This document shows, piece after piece, positions 8,063-15,364 of a stretch of 16,303 nt of DNA (position 1 is its first letter; each line of letters begins with the position of its first letter). The DNA lies in the NCBI GenBank assembly GCA_947176515.1, contig CAMWQZ010000002.1:1-16303 (forward strand), read 5' to 3'. Under the pieces are notes generated by a model. It saw only the letters and a program-made list of their open reading frames with translations. It was not told where the DNA came from and ran no database searches. The translations under genes and the position numbers were made by a program. The DNA comes from an uncultured Bacteroidales bacterium. Lineage in GTDB: Bacteria > Bacteroidota > Bacteroidia > Bacteroidales > Muribaculaceae.

Positions 8063-9009
8063 AAGACTTTGCATATGAATGGTTGTCAGATTCTGACTAC
8101 ATCGTAGCTCATACCTCAGGTTCGACCGGCACGCCTAAAGAAATTTTATTACCCAAAGCCGACATGACAGTATCGGCACGAGCGACAAATCAGCGATTTT
8201 CCATAACCAGTCAATCTACTCTTGCCGCCCCACTCTCCATAAATTATATTGCCGGAAAAATGATGTGGGTGAGAGCGCATGAAGCCGGATGTAACTTATT
8301 AGAAATGCCTGTCAGCAACGAGCTTACCATTGACTGTGACATTGACTTGCTTGCCATTGTGCCGTCGCAGGTCGAAAGTCTTTTAACTCAGACCGATGCT
8401 CCAAAAAAAATCAGGAATCTTATAATCGGTGGTGCTCCTCTTAGCGATAGCCTGCGCCATAAGCTAATCGTCAAGGGCTTCAATGCCTTTTTGACCTACG
8501 GCATGACCGAAACATGCAGTCACGTTGCCATATCAAAAATTTCCGATGAGGATAATTTGTTTGAAGCTATGCCAGGCATAAGTTTCGCAACTGACAGTCG
8601 TGGGTGTCTCGTAATCAACGCCCCTCAGTACAGCTTCAAACAATTGGTTACAAATGATATCGTTAATCTTGTCAGCCCAACCAGTTTCATCTGGGTGGGT
8701 AGATATGATAATATTATAAATTCGGGTGGTATAAAAATCTCGCCAGAGCAACTTGAAAAGTCAATTAAACAATTTATTGACAAGAATTTTTATATCGTGG
8801 GAGAACCCGACAATAAATGGGGACAGGTCGCAGTAATGATTTTTGAAGGTCACGAAGATGAAGAATCCGACATATTACAAACCATGCGAACAAATCTCGA
8901 CCACCGCCTATGCCCCAAAAAAGCCATAGCCGTTGACAAGCTGCCAAAAACATCAAATGGTAAAATCCAGCGAAAAACGATAGGGGAAATCAGAAACCAA
9001 GCTTGCTGA
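8029..9009 (+). CDS. menE: o-Succinylbenzoate--CoA ligase MenE (short form)
   Basis: MenE adenylates o-succinylbenzoate and joins it to CoA, giving the MenB substrate. The 326 residues carry ANL-superfamily motifs: P-loop HTSGSTGTPK (28-37), YGMTET (157-162), GRYDNIINSGGIKI (224-237, hinge Asp227) and a C-terminal NGKIQRK whose K312 is the expected adenylation lysine. The protein starts only about 28 residues before the P-loop, so it lacks roughly 110 N-terminal residues found in enzymes such as the E. coli one. Short MenE proteins are, to my knowledge, common in Bacteroidetes. The ATG at 8029 is used; ATG 8050 is an alternative. It overlaps menC by 34 bp at the start and the convergent regulator gene by 20 bp at the end. 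Confidence 0.92.
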   Translation: MDNSQFTMAGLKDFAYEWLSDSDYIVAHTSGSTGTPKEILLPKADMTVSARATNQRFSITSQSTLAAPLSINYIAGKMMWVRAHEAGCNLLEMPVSNELTIDCDIDLLAIVPSQVESLLTQTDAPKKIRNLIIGGAPLSDSLRHKLIVKGFNAFLTYGMTETCSHVAISKISDEDNLFEAMPGISFATDSRGCLVINAPQYSFKQLVTNDIVNLVSPTSFIWVGRYDNIINSGGIKISPEQLEKSIKQFIDKNFYIVGEPDNKWGQVAVMIFEGHEDEESDILQTMRTNLDHRLCPKKAIAVDKLPKTSNGKIQRKTIGEIRNQAC

Positions 9010-9691
9010 TTTTTCGAAGCATAGGCTCGTTTATAATCTTTATGCGGCGGCCGTCGACCACAATTAATTTATCATTGACAAAGGTAGACAAAGTGCGTAT
9101 CGCATTTGAAGTCGTCATATTTGACAGGCTTGCAAGGTCTTCGCGAGCCATATAAATCTTCAATGTCGAGTGGTCATCCTCATAACCGTAATGGTCGAGC
9201 AATACGATAAGCGCCTCTGCCAGTCTACCACGTATATGCTTTTGAGTCAGTGATACGATGCGTGTGTCCGAACCTCCGAGATTACGCGACAGTTCCTGTA
9301 TAAAGAATTTTGCAATCTTATTATTCTTATTAATGAGTTCGTCCACGATTGTCAGCGGAAGCGCACCGACCGTCGAAGGCTCGATAGCCATCGCACTTGA
9401 CACATATGCTTCTTCAGCGAAATGAGCACGGTAACCAAAATATTGAACAGGGCGCATAAGCCTCAATATCTGCACTCTACCCCCTACTCCTTCTTTTATT
9501 TTTTTCACCTTGCCTTTGAACAGGCACCACAAATATTCGGGTTCCTCGCCTTCAAGATAGATATACTGATTCTTCTTGAAATTATGAACTTCAAGATTCT
9601 CAGCCACCAGGTGTTTCTGTTCTCCATCGAGCACAGACCAAATGGCTGACATGTCTTCGTTGATTACCTTTTCAAGCGTTAATTTAATCAT
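8990..9691 (-). CDS. Crp/Fnr-family transcriptional regulator
   Basis: The 233-residue protein has an N-terminal cyclic-nucleotide-binding-type beta-barrel (about 24-120, with LEGEEPEYLWCLFKGKVKKI and the Bacteroidetes-style FGYRAHFAEE), a long dimerisation helix and a C-terminal winged helix-turn-helix (about 180-218). The segment REDLASLSNMTTSNAIRTLS is the probable recognition unit. No N-terminal cysteine cluster is present, so an FNR-type iron-sulfur sensor is unlikely. The canonical cAMP-contact residues are not evident, so the ligand is unknown. The gene faces the men operon and its last 20 bp overlap menE on the opposite strand. It has its own promoter (9722-9729). A role in controlling respiration or quinone genes is an attractive inference without direct evidence. 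Confidence 0.9.
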   Translation of the reverse strand: MIKLTLEKVINEDMSAIWSVLDGEQKHLVAENLEVHNFKKNQYIYLEGEEPEYLWCLFKGKVKKIKEGVGGRVQILRLMRPVQYFGYRAHFAEEAYVSSAMAIEPSTVGALPLTIVDELINKNNKIAKFFIQELSRNLGGSDTRIVSLTQKHIRGRLAEALIVLLDHYGYEDDHSTLKIYMAREDLASLSNMTTSNAIRTLSTFVNDKLIVVDGRRIKIINEPMLRKISKLGF

Positions 9692-9721
9692 GGAATAAAC
9701 ACACTCAATTCAATTAGTATG

Positions 9722-9729
9722 CAAAGTTA
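9722..9729 (-). promoter_or_regulatory. -7 box for the Crp/Fnr-type regulator
   Basis: On the minus strand this reads TAACTTTG, identical to the -7 box of menD. It lies about 30 nt upstream of the ATG at 9691. The rest of 9692-9839 is AT-rich and holds no clear -33 element, gene or terminator that I can support. Confidence 0.5.
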
Positions 9730-9839
9730 CAAAATAATGTCATAAAACACATCATTTTTCCTCACAAATATTGCACAGCACCCCTATTTTCAAAGCAAAT
9801 TGAATAGAAAAGCGCTTTCAAACTTATCAAAATCGCAAC

Positions 9840-10607
9840 TTATATAGTAAAAAGTCGCTCTGCGTTGGCGGTTGTTTCTGCCGCTACTTTATTGACATCA
9901 CAATCCATATTTTCGGCTATATGTGATGCAATCAGACTTAGGTATGAGCTCTCATTGCGTTTGCCACGGTGTGGAACTGGTGCAAGATACGGAGCATCGG
10001 TTTCAAGCAAAATTCGCTCAAGACCTATTGCTGGCAACGTATCACGCAAACGTGAATTTTTAAAAGTTACAACTCCATTTATGCCGAAATAGAAATCCCC
10101 AATACGCCGGATAGCGTCCACATCCGACTCACCGCCACCGAAACTATGGAACACTCCTTTGGCACCGGGCAAGCCTTGCAACACTTCAAGAGCCTGCGGC
10201 AAGCCATCTCGGCAATGTATAATGGCAGGCAGATTAAGATCAATTGCCTTTGCAACTTGTCGCTCAAAAACCTGCATCTGCTCTTCGACAAAACTTTTAT
10301 CCCAATATAAATCAATCCCAATTTCTCCAACCGCCACATATCCCTTCCCATCACCAATATATTGCTCTATTTCACCCATCACATCTCGCCAATCCTCCTT
10401 GACTTCAGTCGGATGCAACCCCATAGCCATCGAAACATTCTCTGGATAACGCTGCGCCAGCTCAATCATCGGCTTAACAGTGGTTAAATCGACATTTGGA
10501 AATATCATCTTTTCTACGCCAGCATCTATCGCCCTGCTGACCGCGTCAGGTTGCTCGTCGACAAAATTAGGGAGATATAGGTGTGTATGTGTGTCTACCA
10601 GCCTCAT
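9840..10607 (-). CDS. TatD-family metal-dependent hydrolase / DNase
   Basis: TatD proteins are two-metal TIM-barrel hydrolases, several of which are 3'-5' exonucleases. The 255-residue product shows every metal-ligand motif in order: DTHTHL (H7, H9), VGEIGIDLYW (E95), IIHCRD (H131), VFHSFGG (H154) and LLETDAPYLAPVPHRGKRNE (D204). Length is standard and no signal peptide is present, so it is cytoplasmic. It starts 6 nt after the stop codon of the upstream polyprenyl synthetase and is probably co-transcribed with it. The natural substrate is not determined by sequence. TatD itself versus YcfH/YabD-type paralogues cannot be separated here. Confidence 0.93.
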   Translation of the reverse strand: MRLVDTHTHLYLPNFVDEQPDAVSRAIDAGVEKMIFPNVDLTTVKPMIELAQRYPENVSMAMGLHPTEVKEDWRDVMGEIEQYIGDGKGYVAVGEIGIDLYWDKSFVEEQMQVFERQVAKAIDLNLPAIIHCRDGLPQALEVLQGLPGAKGVFHSFGGGESDVDAIRRIGDFYFGINGVVTFKNSRLRDTLPAIGLERILLETDAPYLAPVPHRGKRNESSYLSLIASHIAENMDCDVNKVAAETTANAERLFTI

Positions 10608-10613
10608 AGATTA

Positions 10614-11573
10614 TTAGTATGCTCGGTCGATTGATTTTTGAGCAAGCGACACGAAATATTCGCGCGCATCTGCATCAAGCTTGACCTTATCAAGCGACGA
10701 TATAGCTTTTTGAGAATATTTAGTTATCAAATCACGGCATCGGTCGCTGAGATTCAGTCTGTCATAGACCTCTCTCACCTGTCTCACCCGTTCTTCCGGC
10801 TCCAAATCCTCAGCGAGGATATCAAGAAGTTCCTCGCGCTTTTCTGAAATAGCATTAATCAGTAGCCATGTTTTCTTTGCATTGATAATGTCACCTCCGA
10901 TTTGCTTACCAAATATCAGCGGATCACCATATGTGTCCAACCAATCGTCACGCAACTGGAATGCGAGTCCAAGGTTAACACCATAATCATAGAACGCATC
11001 AGCCACATCTTCCGAAGCATCAGCAACGATTGCTCCCAGTCGGCATGCACATCCGATAAGCACCGATGTTTTAAGTCTTATCATTTCGATATATTGCTCA
11101 ACTGTGACATCATTGCTATTCTCGAAGTCCATATCATATTGTTGTCCCTCATACACTTCCATTGCGGTGCGATTAAAGAGCTTCATTGCCTCTGGCATTA
11201 CACCTGCCGGTGTCTTGGCTATATACTGCACAGCCATCGTAAGCATAGCGTCGCCCGACAAGATTGCCGTATTATTGTTCCAACGCTTATGCACCGTCAA
11301 CCGTCCTCTTCTCAAGTCAGCCGAATCCATTACGTCATCGTGCAACAATGTGAAGTTATGAAAAATCTCTATGCCCAATGCTGCGTCGATAGCTCGGTCT
11401 ACATCGCAGCCCAACGCCGAACAGACCGCGAGAGTCAGCTGTGGTCGCAGCCGCTTGCCTCCACTTTCAAGAGTGTAAGCTATTGGTGCATACAGACCTA
11501 TAGGTTTTTCAGGATAAGAAATCGACGCTACCGCTTCGGTAACCTTATCGGCAATAATTTCTGGGCTTAACAT
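10614..11573 (-). CDS. Trans-polyprenyl diphosphate synthase (chain length undetermined)
   Basis: This enzyme elongates allylic diphosphates with isopentenyl diphosphate. The 319 residues contain GGKRLRP (38-44), the first aspartate-rich motif DDVMD (79-83) in the context FTLLHDDVMDSADLRRGRLT, the GDAM segment (107-110), and the second aspartate-rich motif DDWLD (209-213) in FQLRDDWLDTYGD, followed by FGKQIGGDI. A Phe occupies the fifth position before the first motif, a place that influences product length. I cannot assign C15, C20 or a longer product by eye. It may supply farnesyl/geranylgeranyl precursors or the menaquinone side chain. It is the first gene of a two-gene operon with the TatD-like gene and is preceded by a -7 box at 11618-11625. 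Confidence 0.92.
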   Translation of the reverse strand: MLSPEIIADKVTEAVASISYPEKPIGLYAPIAYTLESGGKRLRPQLTLAVCSALGCDVDRAIDAALGIEIFHNFTLLHDDVMDSADLRRGRLTVHKRWNNNTAILSGDAMLTMAVQYIAKTPAGVMPEAMKLFNRTAMEVYEGQQYDMDFENSNDVTVEQYIEMIRLKTSVLIGCACRLGAIVADASEDVADAFYDYGVNLGLAFQLRDDWLDTYGDPLIFGKQIGGDIINAKKTWLLINAISEKREELLDILAEDLEPEERVRQVREVYDRLNLSDRCRDLITKYSQKAISSLDKVKLDADAREYFVSLAQKSIDRAY

Positions 11574-11617
11574 TGTCTATGATGAGGTTTTTAGATATTA
11601 ATTTCATGATGGTGAGA

Positions 11618-11625
11618 CAAAGTTA
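11618..11625 (-). promoter_or_regulatory. -7 box for the polyprenyl synthetase operon
   Basis: The minus strand reads TAACTTTG, about 45 nt upstream of the ATG at 11573. The -33 region shows only a weak TTCG. It is divergent from the promoter at 11667-11674; the two -7 boxes are 41 nt apart. Confidence 0.5.
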
Positions 11626-11666
11626 CGAAAATTATAATAAAAACCGAAAGTTTGGTGAAATATGAG

Positions 11667-11674
11667 TAAATTTG
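11667..11674 (+). promoter_or_regulatory. -7 box for the DUF4250-helicase-nspC-glycosyltransferase run
   Basis: TAAATTTG fits TAnnTTTG and lies 33 nt before the ATG at 11707. No standard -33 TTTG is present. No other promoter-like site is visible until the right edge, so this may drive the whole plus-strand run. Confidence 0.45.
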
Positions 11675-11706
11675 TAGTCTAATATAACAGAGTGAACAAT
11701 TCAATT

Positions 11707-11886
11707 ATGGACAATCTGCCACAAGACCCTTTTATACTTCTCAGCTACGTTAACACTAAGCTGCGTGACGATTACTCTTCGCTCGACCTTATGTGCGAAG
11801 ACCTCGGCATTGACCGGCAACTTCTTGAAACAAAACTCGGCGAAGCAGGATTCGAATATTCTCCCGAAAACAACAAGTTTTTTTGA
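11707..11886 (+). CDS. DUF4250-family small protein
   Basis: This 59-residue protein begins MDNLPQDPFILLSYVNTKLR and contains DYSSLDLMCEDLGID and a C-terminal GFEYSPENNKFF. I recognise this as the DUF4250 family, found in Bacteroidetes and Firmicutes. The SLDLMCEDLGIDRQLLETKL stretch looks like a small helix-turn-helix-like fold, but DNA binding is not established. An in-frame GTG at 11692 would add five residues; I prefer the ATG because the family usually starts just before the LPxDP motif. The TGA stop shares its A with the ATG of the helicase gene (TGATG), so the two are probably translationally coupled. No function is known to me. Confidence 0.85.
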   Translation: MDNLPQDPFILLSYVNTKLRDDYSSLDLMCEDLGIDRQLLETKLGEAGFEYSPENNKFF

Positions 11887-14198
11887 TGGAAGATTACCTG
11901 TCGAAACTTAATGATCAACAACGCGCGGCCGTCGAATACATCGACGGTCCAGAACTCGTGATTGCCGGCGCTGGTTCTGGCAAAACTCGTGTGCTGACCT
12001 ACAAAATCGTCCATCTTCTCGCTCACGGTTATGAGCCATGGCGCATACTCGCTCTGACTTTTACAAACAAGGCCGCTCGCGAGATGCGTGAACGCATCGA
12101 GAAGCTCGTCGGCGCCCAGACCTCTTCCCGTCTGTGGATGGGCACGTTTCACTCTATCTTTTCACGCATCCTCCACATCCATGCTGACCGCTTAGGCTTT
12201 AATGGCAATTTCACCATCTATGATTCATCTGACTCTAAGTCATTAGTCAAGATGATAATCCGTGACATGCAGCTCGACGATAAAGTCTATAAGCCATCGA
12301 CAGTCCTTAACGCGATTTCCTGGGCTAAGAATGCCCTTGTCTCGCCCGAAAACTATCTCGGTGACAAACAACTGATGGAAGCCGACCGCCGCGCCAAGCG
12401 CCCCGAGACCGGAGCAATCTACAAGGCCTATATGGATCGGTGCAAAGTGTCTGGAGCTATGGATTTCGATGATTTGCTATATTACACTAATATACTTCTC
12501 ACTGACAATCCCGACATTCTCCGCCACTATCGCGAATATTTCAAATATGTATTAGTCGATGAGTATCAAGACACTAACTTCGCCCAGCATCGTATAATTC
12601 GCCTACTCACCCAAGAAAGCGGCAATCTCTGCGTTGTTGGCGACGATGCTCAGAGCATCTATTCATTTCGCGGCGCTAACATTCGCAACATCCTCGAACT
12701 CAAACGCGAGTATCCTACCCTCGAAATTTTCAAACTCGAACAGAACTATCGCTCTACCCAAAATATCATCAATGCCGCCAACACTCTTATTGCCAAGAAC
12801 TCGATGCAGATACCCAAAGAGGTATTTTCGCGCAACGCAGTCGGAGAGCGCATTGAGATTGTCAAAAGTTACAGCGATTTCGAAGAAGGTTACCTTGTCG
12901 CCAACCGTATCTCACAGGTCAAAATGCGCGGCACTGAGAGCTATGATGAATTTGCAATATTATATCGCACTAACGCTCAATCGCGTATCTTAGAAGAATC
13001 TCTCCGCAAACGCAACATACCCTACCGCATCTACGGCGGTCTATCATTCTACCAGCGCAAGGAAATTAAGGACGCCGTGTCTTACCTCCGTCTTGCTATC
13101 AACCCCAATGACGACGAGGCGCTTAAACGCGTCATCAACACCCCTGCCCGTGGCATTGGCGAGACGACGGTCAAAAAAATTGCCGCCGCAGCCATTGAGC
13201 ATAATGTCAGCATGGCAGCCGTCGCATTTAATCCTGACAAATATGGCGCAGACCTTAACAAAGGCACAAAGACTAAGATTGCATCATTCACTGCCCTAAT
13301 AGACAGCTTTGGCGCAATGGCTAAAAACGGCCTGAACGCTGACGAAATGACCCAAACGGTCATAACCAACACCGGGCTCTTAGCAATGTATCTCTCTGAC
13401 TCAATCCCAGAAAGCATCTCAAAGCAAGAAAACCTTAATGAGCTAATGAACGCTGCCCGTAGCTTCGTTGCCGACAAAATCGAGCAAGGTGATGACGAGC
13501 ATACCACCCTTCAGGACTTCCTCAGCGAAGTGTCGCTTGCCACAGACCAGGATTCTGATGACGAGACACCCGAGCCAAAGGTCACATTAATGACCATCCA
13601 CGCCGCCAAAGGCCTTGAGTTCGCCAATGTTTTTATCGTAGGCGTTGAAGAAGAGCTTCTCCCGTCAGCAATGAGCTCATCAAGCATGCAGGAAATCGAA
13701 GAGGAACGCCGACTGCTCTACGTTGCCATCACGCGCGCAAAAAAATACTGCATGATGAGCTATGCTTCATCGCGCTTCCACAACGGCCAGACTAAAACAT
13801 GCCAGCCATCACGCTTCATTGCCGACATCGACTTCCGTTTTCTCAGAGCTGACTCTGGCTCTGATATCACTGCTGCAGCGAAAGCTCGCCCGGATTATAA
13901 AAATATCAATCGTTTTGAGTCGTTGCGCCGTCCTGCGGCCCAAACGGTCACGCCCACACCTCAACCTACGTTCGAAGCTCGCCCTGCCGCAAAGGCCATG
14001 AGCGCCGACGGAGACTTCGCCACTCACCAGTCTTCCGACCTCGCAACAGGCATGAAGATTGAGCACCAACGATTTGGCATCGGCACAATTCTCGACATAG
14101 ACAAGTCGCAGCCCGACCATAAGATTATAGTTGATTTTGACAATGTTAAGCAACGCACATTATTGCTAAAATTCGCCCGATTTAAAATTATTGACTGA
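11886..14198 (+). CDS. pcrA: UvrD/PcrA-type superfamily 1A DNA helicase
   Basis: This is a 3'-5' ATP-dependent DNA helicase of the type used in nucleotide excision repair and in removing RecA or transcription obstacles. The 770 residues carry all SF1A motifs: Q-motif LNDQQRAAV (8-16), Walker A AGAGSGKT (27-34), TFTNKAAREM (58-67), DFDDLL (193-198), Walker B VDEYQDT (224-230), GDDAQSIYSFRGA (252-264), LEQNYRS (284-290), TIHAAKGLEF (570-579) and EEERRLLYVAITRAKK (605-620). After a low-complexity linker (about 655-718) the C-terminus has a PcrA-like Tudor-fold segment (about 720-770, GMKIEHQRFGIGTILDID). I use the ATG at 11886, not the in-frame TTG at 11883. The stop overlaps the nspC ATG by 1 nt. 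UvrD and PcrA cannot be told apart by eye. Confidence 0.95.
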   Translation: MEDYLSKLNDQQRAAVEYIDGPELVIAGAGSGKTRVLTYKIVHLLAHGYEPWRILALTFTNKAAREMRERIEKLVGAQTSSRLWMGTFHSIFSRILHIHADRLGFNGNFTIYDSSDSKSLVKMIIRDMQLDDKVYKPSTVLNAISWAKNALVSPENYLGDKQLMEADRRAKRPETGAIYKAYMDRCKVSGAMDFDDLLYYTNILLTDNPDILRHYREYFKYVLVDEYQDTNFAQHRIIRLLTQESGNLCVVGDDAQSIYSFRGANIRNILELKREYPTLEIFKLEQNYRSTQNIINAANTLIAKNSMQIPKEVFSRNAVGERIEIVKSYSDFEEGYLVANRISQVKMRGTESYDEFAILYRTNAQSRILEESLRKRNIPYRIYGGLSFYQRKEIKDAVSYLRLAINPNDDEALKRVINTPARGIGETTVKKIAAAAIEHNVSMAAVAFNPDKYGADLNKGTKTKIASFTALIDSFGAMAKNGLNADEMTQTVITNTGLLAMYLSDSIPESISKQENLNELMNAARSFVADKIEQGDDEHTTLQDFLSEVSLATDQDSDDETPEPKVTLMTIHAAKGLEFANVFIVGVEEELLPSAMSSSSMQEIEEERRLLYVAITRAKKYCMMSYASSRFHNGQTKTCQPSRFIADIDFRFLRADSGSDITAAAKARPDYKNINRFESLRRPAAQTVTPTPQPTFEARPAAKAMSADGDFATHQSSDLATGMKIEHQRFGIGTILDIDKSQPDHKIIVDFDNVKQRTLLLKFARFKIID

Positions 14199-15352
14199 TG
14201 AAAGCCAACGACATACCGACACCATTCTATATCGTTTACGAAAATCGTATCTGTCGTAACCTACAACTAATTGACGATGTTAGCCGCCGAGCAGGCGTCA
14301 AAATCATCATGGCGTTTAAAGCCAACGCCTTGTGGAAGACATTCCCTATCGTGGCCCGATATTGCAAGGCTTTCACAGCAAGTTCGCTCAACGAGTTACG
14401 CCTTGGTCTGGAATACCTCGGGCCTGACGCCCATAGCTATTGCCCGGCATATACCGACCAGACCATTGGTGAATACATCGAAGGAAGCACCCATCTGACC
14501 TTCAACTCCGTCAGCCAATGGGAGCGATTTGCCGAAACCCTAAAAGCATATAACCAGGCAAATCCCGGTAAACGTGTGTCGCCAGGACTAAGGGTCAATC
14601 CCAAATGCTCTGTAATTGAAACAGACCTCTACAACCCTGCTCTTCCCGGCTCTCGTTTCGGTGCGTCTGCCGACCAGTTAACAACCCTCCCCGATGGTAT
14701 CGAAGGGCTGCATTTCCATGCCCTTTGTGAGTCCACAAGCTACGATTTAGAAAAAGTTCTCGAGGCGTTTGAGGCGCAATTCGGCCATCTTCTCGACAAA
14801 ATCAAATGGGTCAATATGGGCGGCGGTCATCTGATGACTCGCGAAGGCTACGACACTGACCATCTTGTCAACCTGCTCAAATCATTCAAAGACCGTCATC
14901 CCGGAGTCGAAATCATACTCGAGCCCGGCAGCGCTTTCATGTGGCGCACAGGCGACTTGATTACATCTGTCGTTGATACTATTGAAAACGATGGTATTCG
15001 CACTGCCATTGTCGATGTTTCATTTGCCTGTCACATGCCCGACACCCTTGAAATGCCCTACAAACCTGCGATTACCGAGAGCGTCGAGCCTGCTGACGGC
15101 AAACCCGTCTATCGTCTTGGCGGCAATTCTTGTCTTAGCGGTGACTACATGGGCGACTGGTCATTCAATCAGCCATTGAAAATAGGCGACCGTCTGACTC
15201 TCGAGGACATGAACCACTACACAACTGTCAAGACCACGATGTTCAACGGCATTTCACACCCTGCCATCGTCCTTGCCTCGTCAGAAGGCGCTGATGACTG
15301 CCGCCTCCTGCGCGAATTTACATACGATGATTATAAAAACCGAATGTGCTGA
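14198..15352 (+). CDS. nspC: Carboxynorspermidine/carboxyspermidine decarboxylase
   Basis: This PLP enzyme of the alanine-racemase fold (fold III) decarboxylates carboxyspermidine or carboxynorspermidine in the alternative polyamine pathway. The 384-residue sequence shows the PLP-lysine region IIMAFKANALW (K41), PGSRFG (150-155), the HFH of GLHFHALCES (H172, H174), WVNMGGGHLMTREGY (204-218), LEPGSAF (241-247), the family hallmark ACHMPDTLEMPY (277-288) and the C-terminal active-site segment GGNSCLSGDYMGDW (C312, D316). The CHMPD motif separates it from diaminopimelate decarboxylase. The start ATG overlaps the helicase stop by 1 nt. The partner carboxyspermidine dehydrogenase is not in the window. 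Assignment is firm; which of the two substrates is preferred is not determined. Confidence 0.93.
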   Translation: MKANDIPTPFYIVYENRICRNLQLIDDVSRRAGVKIIMAFKANALWKTFPIVARYCKAFTASSLNELRLGLEYLGPDAHSYCPAYTDQTIGEYIEGSTHLTFNSVSQWERFAETLKAYNQANPGKRVSPGLRVNPKCSVIETDLYNPALPGSRFGASADQLTTLPDGIEGLHFHALCESTSYDLEKVLEAFEAQFGHLLDKIKWVNMGGGHLMTREGYDTDHLVNLLKSFKDRHPGVEIILEPGSAFMWRTGDLITSVVDTIENDGIRTAIVDVSFACHMPDTLEMPYKPAITESVEPADGKPVYRLGGNSCLSGDYMGDWSFNQPLKIGDRLTLEDMNHYTTVKTTMFNGISHPAIVLASSEGADDCRLLREFTYDDYKNRMC

Positions 15353-15364
15353 CGACCAAAAGTC

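Noticed and set aside
9809..9818. AAAGCGCTTT palindrome downstream of the TatD-like gene as a terminator or operator
   Set aside because: A 10-bp palindrome without a loop or T-tract in an AT-rich spacer is weak evidence. I could not tie it to a known regulator site.
10902..11570. Plus-strand open frame of 222 codons antisense to the polyprenyl synthetase
   Set aside because: It is Cys/His/Ser/Ile-rich with no recognisable domain and lies wholly opposite a clearly conserved gene. It is best explained as a shadow of that gene's codon bias.
11883..11888. TTG start for the helicase
   Set aside because: An ATG follows immediately at 11886 and forms a classic TGATG coupling with the upstream stop codon.
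11929..11947. 7-bp inverted repeat (CCGTCGA/TCGACGG) near the helicase start
   Set aside because: It lies over the conserved AAVEYIDGP coding segment, so protein constraint can explain it, and the stem is short.
13082..13507. Minus-strand open frame of 141 codons inside the helicase gene
   Set aside because: Antisense to conserved helicase domain sequence; composition is that of a reverse-complement shadow.
14198..15352. nspC product as diaminopimelate decarboxylase (lysA)
   Set aside because: The CHMPDTLEMPY and HFHALCES motifs belong to carboxynorspermidine decarboxylase, and the LysA substrate-specificity motifs are not seen.
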